A stretch of 64,000 nt of DNA, taken from the NCBI GenBank assembly GCA_013180625.2, contig SNVD02011020.1, positions 1-64,000 on the forward strand, read 5' to 3'. The stretch comes from Boswellia sacra (taxonomy: Eukaryota; Streptophyta; Magnoliopsida; Sapindales; Burseraceae). The position numbers were made by a program, and so were the translations under genes. The notes beneath the pieces are model-generated. The model did not search any database, was not told where the DNA came from, and was given only the letters and a program-made list of their open reading frames with translations. Position 1 is the first letter of the stretch. Each line of letters begins with the position of its first letter. Below, one piece after another: positions 49,626 to 61,200 of this stretch.

Positions 49626-50649
49626 ATCTATTTAACGAGAAATACTTGTATACACCCAGCATATCTCTTCACTCTGCTTATGCGTGTGCCCAAAAAATCA
49701 TGTATTATCATACGGCGCCATCTCATTATCAATTTAAATAGTAAATAAATAAATATATTTCCCATCTCTCTAACATTCATGACTCCTCTTCCTTGGCAAT
49801 TAACAGAAATCTTCCTCAAGCAATTTTTTATTCTTCAAAAACTTGTTCTAATCCTCTTCATCCATAAAGCCATTAGTTTGCTCTCTCTCTAGATTTTTTT
49901 TTAATATATAGTGATCAAATAAATAACTGTCACGGATCTGAATATTAAGTTCGCATGATTTCAGTTCTCCTCTATTCTAAATCTTAAATGTTCAGTTTTC
50001 TTCAATTATGTAAACTATTAATGACCCATGGTGGAGTGAAAACTGCTAATGTTGGAGTTAATATATAAAGATTTATTGCTTCTTGTTTAAGAAGAGCGAG
50101 AAAGATGAGATGTTAACCGTATAAACAAGATGAGAGAGAAAAATATTCTATGCAAAAATTTTTAATCCTTAAAGGTTTGGCTTAGGATTAAAAACAGAAT
50201 TTTTTTAACTACTTAGCAATGTCTGCTAGTTTTTATTGGTTAGATTCATCATATGAGCAAGATGAGATGATAATCGGTCTTATAGTTCATATTTAATATC
50301 TATGAAGTAACCGAAACATATCAATCTTGAACTTAATTATTGGATTTCTTCACCTATTAAAAAAAAAAGGTTTCATGAAAGGAAAATGATCATTTATCTA
50401 TTCTTCTTTTCTGTAAATTATTCGTGCTAGTTTATAATTTTCTATTTTCCTATGTTTTACTTGTACATAGGTTAGTAATATTTGATAATGATAATTTAAT
50501 TTAGAGTAAACTATTATTATAAATTATATATATAAACTTATTCATATAAATAAATGAACCATAATTTAATTAAATGGATAAATCTTAAATTTTAATAAAA
50601 TTAATTAAATAATATGATAATTATTTAATAATATCATGTAATCTTAAGA

Positions 50650-51150
50650 GTGGGAATTTGTGATACGACACGCGAACACGACACGAATACGATACACAAT
50701 TAATAAATGGGTCGGATTCGTGTTGAACACATTCAACACGCTGATCTGTTTGATACGAATAGTGAAATATATTTTGTCTATCCTTAATATATAAGTTCAT
50801 TCAATGATATAAATTATTACTTACTTACAACATATATATTATAAAACTGAAATTTTTATATTATAAAATAAATTAATTTGTAAAATAACAAATTATGATG
50901 ACTTTAATAATATTTTATACTAACAATAGTTTATATTCTAAAAATAATTTTAATTGATTTAAATATATAGAATATAATACATTATGTATAATTAGGTTAA
51001 ACAATTAAATAAATTATGTGAATTAAATATGACACGATTATAATATGTTGATAATACGTTTAATAATCGTGTCAAATCTTTATTTTATATCTTAATACGA
51101 ATAATTAAATGAGTCGACACGATATAAATCCTATCCCTACGTATTCTTAT
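50650..51150. mobile_element. Possible small element rich in ACACGA motifs
   Basis: The left part has GATACGACACGCGAACACGA and GGGTCGGATTCGTGTTGAAC. The right part has the inverse, AATAATCGTGTC and GAGTCGACACGATA, with an AT-rich middle. Plants carry a widespread repeat with this look. TIR pairing is weak and no target-site duplication was identified. Confidence 0.35.
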
Positions 51151-51881
51151 ATACGAGAATTTATACAATAACTTTTAAGAGCAACGTAACTGTTGATATA
51201 GAATGAAATTTAGAGAAGAGAGCATTTGGAGACATAAATATGAAAACTTCCATTTTATGACCGGGATGTGCTAATGCTTCTCCTGACACTACGTCTAAAA
51301 TTTGTTTGTTTTAGTCCATTAATTGTAAGAACAAATTCCAATAGAAGTCTCAATCAACTATATATTGATTTGAATTTCCGAGGGTAATCGTTGTTAATTC
51401 ACCGATCTGTTTTGACTGGAAATCTTCTATTGAAGGCCTATTAAAGTTTCATCACATGCAAATTAACACCTTAAGTCAATGAGAGATCGTCTTCTTGACG
51501 TCGATGTCAGTTTTTCTTTTAAATAAAATTTGTGGAAATACGTTGAATGAGATATAAGAGGTAAAAGATTTTATCTGATGGAGAAATTTTGATAATTAAA
51601 AAAAAAGTAAATACAAAAAAAATTACTATAATATATATTAAACTTATAATTTATATATAATTTAAATTTTATAACATGATATGATAATTATATAAATAAA
51701 ATTATATTAAAATTATAATATTCCCTCATTTTCTTTTATTTTTTGTTTCTTTAGTAAATTTTTATCATAAAAATTATCACATTAAATTATAAAATTTAAA
51801 TTATATACAAGTTATAAATTTTAATATTATTAAAAATTTAAAGATATAAATTATATATATCGTGTACTCCATTATATTGAT

Positions 51882-52612
51882 TTAAGGATATGTTTGGTGT
51901 GCGATATTGTATAGTACTATTTTACTACATTGTATTAAATAGTGTAATATATGTGTTTGGTGTTAATTTAGCATAGTATTAATTAATACAAAGTAAAACC
52001 CTTATATGCATCAATATTGTATTAAATTATGTAAAATTAATCCATGACATTAGCATTACATTGTATAGCACTAATAAAAAATGTCAAAATTATCCTTATA
52101 AAATTCTATATGTCCAACAATATCCTCTAATTTTTAAAAATTTTAAAATAAATAAAGATGTATTTAATAGATAAATTATAAAATCAATTTTATTTTAAAA
52201 TTTATTTTCTAAAAGTAAAGAAGGGATTAAAGGAGTTACCCCTCCACTGGGTGACACCAAGGGTCCACTGCCTCCGTTGGACCAATTGACACCTAGCATA
52301 CCACCATAAACTATAATTGTCTAATAAGTCCAGTGGGAGCATTAGACCCCAAGTAATTTTTTCAACAATTAACAATTATTCGATAAATTACTAAATAACT
52401 AATTTTATAAATAAACTAAAAATATGTTTATAGTTTGTATATCTTTTTTATAAAAAAATTCTTACTTTTTTGTACAAATTAATACAATACATTAGTATTC
52501 CAAATATTATATACTTTTGACATAATATTATTTTTAGTACTATATATTACAATGTTATATAATATAATCCTATATTATACTATATTATATCGCATACCAA
52601 ACAAATCCTTAA
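51882..52612. mobile_element. hAT-like MITE, about 730 bp
   Basis: The left end TTAAGGATATGTTTGGTGTG followed by CGATATTGTATAGTA pairs with the right end, inverted, CTTAAGGATTTGTTTGGTAT followed by GCGATATAATATAGTA. The inverted similarity extends about 75 bases. The interior has a GC-richer patch near 52,240-52,300 and no coding frame. Flanking 8-mers do not match clearly, so superfamily assignment is tentative. Confidence 0.7.
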
Positions 52613-55600
52613 GACAATAATTAAACAAAATTAGAGTTAGTTTAATTAAGAGTACTGAGACTAAACCCTAAACGTTAAAAAGAAGAAAAATGAAAGCAAA
52701 GTGTCCTGATAGTATGTGGAAGCATATAGTTGTCAAGATGGACAGATGTTTCTGCTAGGTGGGGTCCATCTCAGTGTCCCCAGTCAAGTGTTTTTGTCCC
52801 CACTATACACATATATCATCCAACATATCCATGCATTATGCATACATATATCAGTGCAACTTATCCGGCCATCCATTCATCGTCACCATCAGCATGTGTG
52901 TGGAAGAAACTACAACTACGTGAGATGATTGATGCATAATGCATATATATGAATCCATGCATGGTCATGGATAAATGTTTCATGAATCATGATGTATAAT
53001 TATGCATACACATATGATGGTTGGAATGGAATGGATGCTTCTAAACTGTAGATGATGGTGTGGTCTGTGGTGTGTGTGCTCTATTATTATATATATTATT
53101 TTTTTAATATTTACGTAAAAAGGCAAAAAAAATTAAGGGTCATTGTCGTGGGCTCACCTCCTCACCGCACCCATAATTTTTCACGTACTTTTAAGACTTG
53201 CTTGTCATACATACTCTAAGTTAAGTCAAAATTCGATACTCGCTTCCTCAACACGACACGTGGAAGTATGAAAAGTCTGCTGCTTTTTCAACTGGCCTTC
53301 ATGATTCCAGCTTCGGAATGCGTACGTGAGGATGGATGGCGCGTGGTTTCCACGCGTCAGTGCTTTTCAGTTTCTCCGATGCTGTGGGCTTCTGTAGCTC
53401 TAGCTTGCCGCTTCTGAGGGGTTGTAAATTGTAAACGAAATCATGGATAGAAGTTCGACTTGTTTGCTTTGTAAAAACATTTTTAATTCATCATTTTTCC
53501 GAATTTTTGAATCCAAATTATTATATAAAAGCAGGTTAGGTTAAGTTTGGCGAGAGAAATATATATTATAGTACCCAGACCAGACCCCAGTTGTTGGCCT
53601 GAAAAGAGATCTTTTTAACTCTTTCAAATAAGAGTGCTTTTGGTTTTGTTAATTTCCATTAATTATTACTTTGTGAAAGTGTGATTTGTTAATTTCTTCT
53701 TCTTGCATACTCTTCTCCATGTTGCGTTTTGGTGCTTGCATTTTCTTGGTATTAAAATATAAAAGTTTTTTACGAATTGACCATGAAGCTACGATCGATC
53801 AAATGTGTACATCGATCATTCTGCTCATGTTCTTCACACGTGGTGGGTTCTTTATTGCAAACATAATGGGATTGGGATAGATTTCCTATATTCATCACTG
53901 ATGTAGCTAACTATAGATCCGCCATTTGGATGATTCATCGTACAAGGAATTGATTTCTATCTTTATATCTTTAATATATTGATTACGAATGTAAAGCTAG
54001 ATTGATTTGATTTGGAACTTTGGATCCTTCTCCATTTTTTAATTTTCTGTCCTTCCATCTAGCTATTAGCTTTCAATTCTTAATCGCTTATATAGGTTAT
54101 TATTAGTACTGCACGCATTTATGATATGGTACTTTGCATTTGGGTTGTTCATTCTTTACGTTGGACATTAGAGTCGTCTTGTTGGTTTAGAGTTGTTTCT
54201 TGTTTGGTTAACGAGAAAGCAAAAAGCTGTATATACAAAATTCTGTAATTGTAAGAAATTAGTTGAGGAAATATATCAAACAGACCCGAGAGAACTTTTA
54301 AACTTTCCGAATTAATTTATCAAAGTTAATTGCGTTTCTTCAATTTTTTATGTATACCACTTGTATGTTAAGGAGAGGGAAAGTTCTCTATTAATTAGAT
54401 TAGATCACAAAGTATAGTATACATATTGTTTGATACCAAATGTGGATTCGTTACTAGACATTTCATATAATTTAATTTATTATAAGTTCCTACGGATACC
54501 ATTGACTTATATATGAAAATAAATAACATATCACGTCACTTAATATTTTAATTTTTCACCTTAAATGTAGTAGATCACTTATATCTTTAGTTTGTTGATC
54601 AGATTTTAGGGAGAAGCATATCCGTGTAAAATAATGATAGTACACCTGTAACCCATTTATAATTAACTCTCGTTATAATATGAGTTAACAAAATTCTACT
54701 GGAGATATAATCATCCTTATTCATTTTTGTTTTTACCTCCTTCAATGATTTTTTATTAACTTATATTATAAGAAGAGTTGATTATAAATTAATTGTAAGA
54801 GTAATATTAGTCTTGTCAACATTGTGACATAACATGATTTGTCGGATTATTCCCAATTGTGTTAGATAACTTAATTATTTAGTTTTCTATCCTTGCATTT
54901 GGACAAACCTATTGATAAATAATCTACTTATAAAAATTAATAAAAGAACTGCATTCTTGGGAGAACCAATAGGTCAATGTTAATTCATTTGGCTCCCAAA
55001 CGTTAAAATAAAATATAAAAATTACTTTTTTTTTAAATTACAACTTCTAATCAAAATAAGAGGGATTAATTGCTACGGTTCAAGCTTAATATAAGCATGC
55101 TTGGATCTCGAGTAAAAGAGAAATGATGCACAGATGTGGATAGAAATTCCACTAGATTCGAGAGTAACCCACCAGGAGATCCACTTAAAGATGAAATCAT
55201 TGAACTTACGATATTTATTAAATCTGTGCTGCGATATGATGATCATTTCCAAGATGAAATGATTATGAATTGCATATCATTCTTTTTATTTTCTCTATAT
55301 ACTTATATTTTTTTAGTATATATTTTATACATGTACATTAAATACTAGTACTGCATGCTGAAGCAAGCGTATAATTTTCTTTTTCTTTTGTGTTTGTGTT
55401 CGAATTGGCATTCAACAGTTTATGACTTTTTAAAAGCATATAATTTGACTATCTTCACTGACGCTATTTTCCCATGACATTACTGACTCACGGTAAACCC
55501 GTCAAATAAATATATGTATAAATCATTAGAGATACTATGGCTTGCGGTAAATAAATACTGGACAAATTATTATGAAGAGTTAGGATTTCTTTAACTATTG

Positions 55601-57931
55601 GTCATTCGAGATATATAGCACTGAATTTGAACATGACAAAAGACTTGTGTCTATAGTTACATCTTACACACACATGTAAAGTAAATGAACCGTGAAGAAC
55701 TGCTTTGCTTTCTCATACAGTACTTTTAATTATTAGTACTGAAAATAGAAAATATCGAGGGCCACGAATAACTGTACAAGATCCTTTCTTAGCTCAGAAG
55801 ACAAATATTCAATTGTTTTTATCGTGTGGCTAAATCAGTCGAGTCCAAGTCAAATCAGGCAAACCCATTATTGATCTTGTAACAGCTGAAATTTCTAAAA
55901 CCGAGATGCTACCTGATCAAGCTTGAGATCAAATTGATATCAGTTTGATTCCAGTTTCCAGCTGAAGCAGAAGTTACTATATACATATATATATAACTAT
56001 ATAACACACATACACACATCTTAGTTGAGTTAGTGTTGAACAATACTTGTTTAATTAGAGTTTTAAACCAATTATAGGTACGTACTTCGCATGGTTACCG
56101 AGTCTTTTTGAGAGCTCCAAAGTGATTAAAATTCTGTGAGTTGGTGGTGAAGCAAACTTGACAGTTTTATGGGATTTAAAATTAACTAAGTGGAAATTCT
56201 TTTTAACTATACCATACAGTAGAAGGCGTGAGGAGTGCTTCCCCAAAAATTTAATTTCTTTCACTATTATAATACCTACATGTCTTCTGACCGTATTATA
56301 TTTGATATTAGTTTACTATATAGTTTGGCAGATTAGGAGAGAGACATCTTTCACCTCTGTGCATATTAATCAATTTAGTTAACATCATTTACTTTTTCGT
56401 ATAAAGGTAGATTAGGTAATTTAATTCAGCTCAACTCCCAACTTAACTGTTCATGTTATATTACACCGGAAGATGTACATAGAAGTCGAGAACGCCTTTT
56501 TTCAATTTCATTGATAATGAAAATTAAAAATCAGCATAAACACAAGTTGGAAATGGGTGTTTCCAAATTTTTTAAAATTAGCATATAAGTTATAATGGAA
56601 ATGGGTGTTCTCAACTTTTTGATAATCATTTTCGACTTTTATAGATATTTTTCCGAAATTTTGGAATCAAATGCATGCGCCCTCTACATTCTAATGACTA
56701 GAGTCCCGTTAGAATCAAGCTACATCTATGTCATGATGTTCTTTCATTGCTTAATTTCTTTCTGTGGGAATCATGGTATGCATCATTGTAGCCTATATCT
56801 TACTTTTCATAATTGTTAATCATCTTTGCTTCAGCTTGCAAACGATATTAATATTTAATTAACAACAAATGGTAATGAACATTATACTGTTAATTTGATC
56901 CTTAATTTTTGTTAGTGTGGTCTCACATGGTAATAGTATTAAGTAGCATGTATATAATATATTATATACACATTTGTTAGGTGGTGATAAGTTTATAGGG
57001 TTGAGCTAGCCAAGCCAACCATGCATAATATTTAATTAATGAGAAAGCAAATGAAATCCACTTGGAACTTGCTTTACCATGAAATAGTTAGGTGGGTTTG
57101 ACAATGTGAAAAGCTAAGAATTATTGAATATATATAATGCAAACTGTTTATCTTCTTGCTCAACTGCAGATATCTAAACTCTTTTGATGTAAAGAGTTAA
57201 TACAAAGTTACAAACATCTCATCTGTGATTGTGGTCCACCTCCACTGACTCACCACACAAACAGCAAGAAGGTAACAAACTTTTTCAAGTAATTCTTTCT
57301 GGGCATACATGAACTCTTCTTAAATGTACTTACTTCTCATATTATATGTGAGTATATATACTTGGCCTCTCTCTGTAATTGTAAAAATACGTTTACTGAA
57401 TCAGAAGAAGATCATGTACACGTACGTATTAGTAGATGCAAAATCAATCTTGGATACATGAGTTCTGCGTCTGGGTGGCCCGCCTCTGCAAAATTGACAC
57501 CAAGACAACCACACTCCTCTGCCTGCCACATACGTAAAATGCTTTCTCTGCGGGGAGAAAAGAGGTGAAGACTGAAGGGACAGACTCACAATTGTTGTAC
57601 GTAAACGGAGCGTGAGCACGCGCAAAACACCAGCGCGTGAGAGTGGTTTGTCCTGCAGCGAATCTTTGTTCCTTTATACTTACACGAGTGCGTATGAGCT
57701 GAGTGCTACAGTGGAGTAGGAGATGAAATTAAAAAATAAAAAATAAAAATAAAAAACGATTTTAATTAAAAAAAGGGGAAAATAAAAAGATTTGTAATTG
57801 ATATTCTCTGAAACGCTTTAGCGGTCGCTAGCGGTCTCAATTCTCATACGTCGCTGTCAGTCATAAATTAAGGGAAAGCTAATAGCTATTTAATCAGAGA
57901 GATCACACTCTGGAGCGGGAAAATGAAAAAG

Positions 57932-57982
57932 ATCTCTCTCTTTCTCTCTCTCTCTCTCTCTTCCTCTCTCGCGCGCTCTCTG
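57932..57982 (+). repeat. CT-rich microsatellite in the probable 5' UTR of the zinc-finger gene
   Basis: A run of CT dinucleotides lies about 300 bases before the ATG at 58,249. Pyrimidine runs of this type are common near plant transcription starts. Confidence 0.8.
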
Positions 57983-58248
57983 ATCTCATCCCTATCTGTT
58001 CATGTTTTTTACTATTTCTATAGCTCTCCTCGCTCGTTTCTTATCTTCTCTTCTTCGATCTCTCTCTTGTTGTAATCTTCCACTTTTCCAATTCAAATCC
58101 TTCCTCTTTGTTCGTCTTTCCACAGTTTAATTCTCCTCAGAAGCTGTTTCACGACGATCGGTTGTTCCGTTAAGTTTCCGTCTTTCTTTTAAGTTTTTTT
58201 TTTTTTGAGATAGAGAACTGACGGTGTTAGTATATGCGTGTTTCAGTT

Positions 58249-61200
58249 ATGGCTGTTGTGTTTGAGGGCTTCTCGATCCGGTAAGTGGAGACGGTTGGTT
58301 GCAGTTATTTTGTTAGTTAATTTTCTTTTGTTGGTTTGGATTTTTGAGCGTTGTGTTGTCGTTGTTTTGGTTTGTTGTGTTGTTGACGTGCTGCAGTGAG
58401 TATGCGGCGAAGATGAGGAGCGTTGACGTGGTGAAATGCTGGCCGTTTAGTGGAGGAGACGCGGATGAGATAGTTAGCAAAGAAGATATCGAACCCTTGC
58501 TTCCTCCGATCACAGTCACCAAATTCCGCTGGTGGTCCCACGAGCTCGATGTCCTCAGATCAACGCAGAAGTCTAGCAGTCTTCTCCAGAAGCCATCAAC
58601 GAGTCGTGAAAGCTCGAGAAGTGATGGTGATTCTGCGTCTGAAGCTGAAGCAAAGGAACCGGCTGAGGAGGAGGAGGAGGAGAAATTGGATATGATTTGT
58701 CCAGTTTGCCGGGTTTTCACGGCGGCCACAGTGAATGCTGTAAATGCGCATATTGACAGCTGCCTCGCTCAAGCTTCAAGGGAGGAGAGACGGCAGATGA
58801 GATTAGCGTCCAAGGGGAAAGCAAGAGCGCCCAAGAAAAGATCCATTTCGGAGATTTTTGCGGTAGCTCGGCAGATCGAGAAGGTTGATGATGTTAATGA
58901 TGAGGAGTCGGATGAAGAGAGTGGCCGAGAAGATGAGCCAGATTGCAGGAATGCTTGTTTGAATTTCAAGTTGGAGAAGAAAAAGAAGAAGAAAAAGATG
59001 AAAATAGTGAAGAAGTTGATGAAGAAGAGCAAGAAGTTGAAGAATAAGAGTCTGAATGATGCGTTAATTGCAAGCAATAAGGTATGTGACTGTGATTTAT
59101 GGACTTCCGTTAAATGTCGTTATATTGAAATTGTGGATGTTTAATTATTTTCGGGGAAGAACAGTTATATGATTCATTATTTTATGCTGTAGAATGTGTT
59201 GGTTGAACACTGTAGGCTTGTGATCTTGACTTATTTCTTTGATTGAGTTTCATGATTGATTACTGTATACAATCTTCACTAGGATTTCTCTATCTTTTCA
59301 CTTTATGCCTAAATTTAGTGCTGGAAAAGCTGGTTAAAAACTGTTTGGAGTTTGAAGACCGAGAGCCAATGCCCTCGTAATTGTACTTCTTATATGCAAT
59401 GAAGTTCAGCATGAAGAGAAAAAGTTAAAAGAAAGCGATGGGATTTTCATGTTTTGGAAGATATGGGCAGGTTATGGGGAGGAGGGCGTGGTGTGGTGAT
59501 CCAGCTGTACGGTACGGGCTGGGCAGAGGGGGCTTTTATAGGGTGGAGGGTTTTGTCCTTGGTTTAGCGTATGCATCACAGATTCATGATGCTGTTTCTT
59601 GGTACTATTGCAGACTTACAATATTTTTATGTGGAAGATAATTATTTGGGTCTGAGGATCGGTCAGATTTTAATCAGATGGCTTGTGTTTGATAGTATCA
59701 ATTGGAGGACTGAAACTGTATTTTCTATGATGCCTAATATAATCTGAGAGTCAAAAGTAAGTTTTAATAACGACTGCTTACAGGGTGATGAGAGATATAC
59801 TTGTTCATGACACCAACGGGATGTTTTGGTGGATTTGGTCGGAGTGGGAAGTAGTATTTATGTGGTAAGGTATTCTTTTAGATGATATTAGTAGTGTTTT
59901 TCGTGAAACGCATGGGAAGTTGATCCTGGAGTGCAGTGCTTGAAATGAGAAAGTTATAGAGTGTTGTTATCTTATTGATATGTTGAATCATATATATTAC
60001 TTTGATTGGCTGTTGTTGGAACGATTATTTTGTATATGACTATCATTCTATGTTAAAACTGAGAGTGAATGGACAATTATTTTTTACTTTGGGGTTTCTA
60101 GCGTATTGTTTGAGAGTATGCATCTTATCTGCGTATGTGTCATATACATGGGTCAAGCGAGTGGTGCTTAATGAGTGTATACGCAGTTAGAAGCTAACAC
60201 TCCTTGGCTATGCTGATGGTCCTTTCACCAAGGTAAAAAAATTTTAAGAGGATTCTGAGCTGAAAGTCAACAATGTTTTATTGGTCTTCGCTATAGGAAT
60301 ATTGCTCATTGCATTTGCTTCTTAGCCCCATGATGAAATCACAAAGTTCAGGTGATCGTTTTTGTTATTTTATGGCACTTTTTCTTAAAATAAGGATGCA
60401 TCTTGGAGCTGTTTTATGGTCAGCATCTTGCTGTTAATGGAACCATTATTTATCCATTGAGGGATTTACTCTGTATCCAGTCCAATGGATTAGATATCAA
60501 ATTGAACGATCTCTGAAAGTGTTTAAGAAAATATATCTTGAAGCACCGCCCATCCGCAATGCTTGGAAGGATTAGGTGGCCGATAAAGTACTGTTTTGAA
60601 GCTGATACCTTTGAGGTGACTTAATTGAGAAGTATTATTATATTTGTGGAAATCATTTTAGGTTCTATATAAATGTCAACTGGATTAGCTGATTGGATTA
60701 TCTGATTGCTCTACAAAATAGTAATATTTAGAAGATCATATTGCTGGCCAATTTGTTTACTGATACTGTAGAGAATGAGGGAGATAAACCCATCAATTTC
60801 ACCTAGTGAAGGACTGGGTGAATTATGATATGAGTTCTCTATTAGATCAGATTTCTGCATAGAAACAGTGAATTGCCATTCTGAATAACTTTAATTAGAT
60901 GCTGGTTACATGGCCCAGCAGATTGTGGAGCATAAGATGTTTGTTGAAGGAATATGTTCTATTTTCAACTGAAGGAATTTTGAGTAGAAAGTTATGCCGG
61001 TGTTGTTACATATATGTATGTGTGATATTCCTTGATGAGTATTATATGAATTTCATAACTTCTGGTTGATAAGATGCCGCTAGTGCCTATTTATTGTCTC
61101 ATGTTTTTTTTGCCTTTTCTGGTGACGATAATGACTCAATTATGATATGGCATCCCAGATCATTGATGATAACTTTTTGGTTAGAGTTTTTGCTGGATGG

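Larger units (their letters stand above)
42280..58248. other. Gene-poor region, 16 kb
   Basis: No gene could be supported on either strand. The left 200 bases are probably the kinase 3' UTR, and the right 400 bases are promoter and leader of the zinc-finger gene. Between them are AT-rich sequence, two small TIR elements (46,577 and 51,882), an LTR-like fragment (49,240-49,620), a possible element at 50,650-51,150, a TA microsatellite and one unexplained open frame (42,818-43,105). No tRNA-like or known miRNA sequence was noticed, but neither was searched for systematically. Confidence 0.55.

Noticed and set aside
57401..57625. Minus-strand 74-codon open frame near the zinc-finger promoter
   Set aside because: No recognisable domain and a composition matching non-coding DNA.
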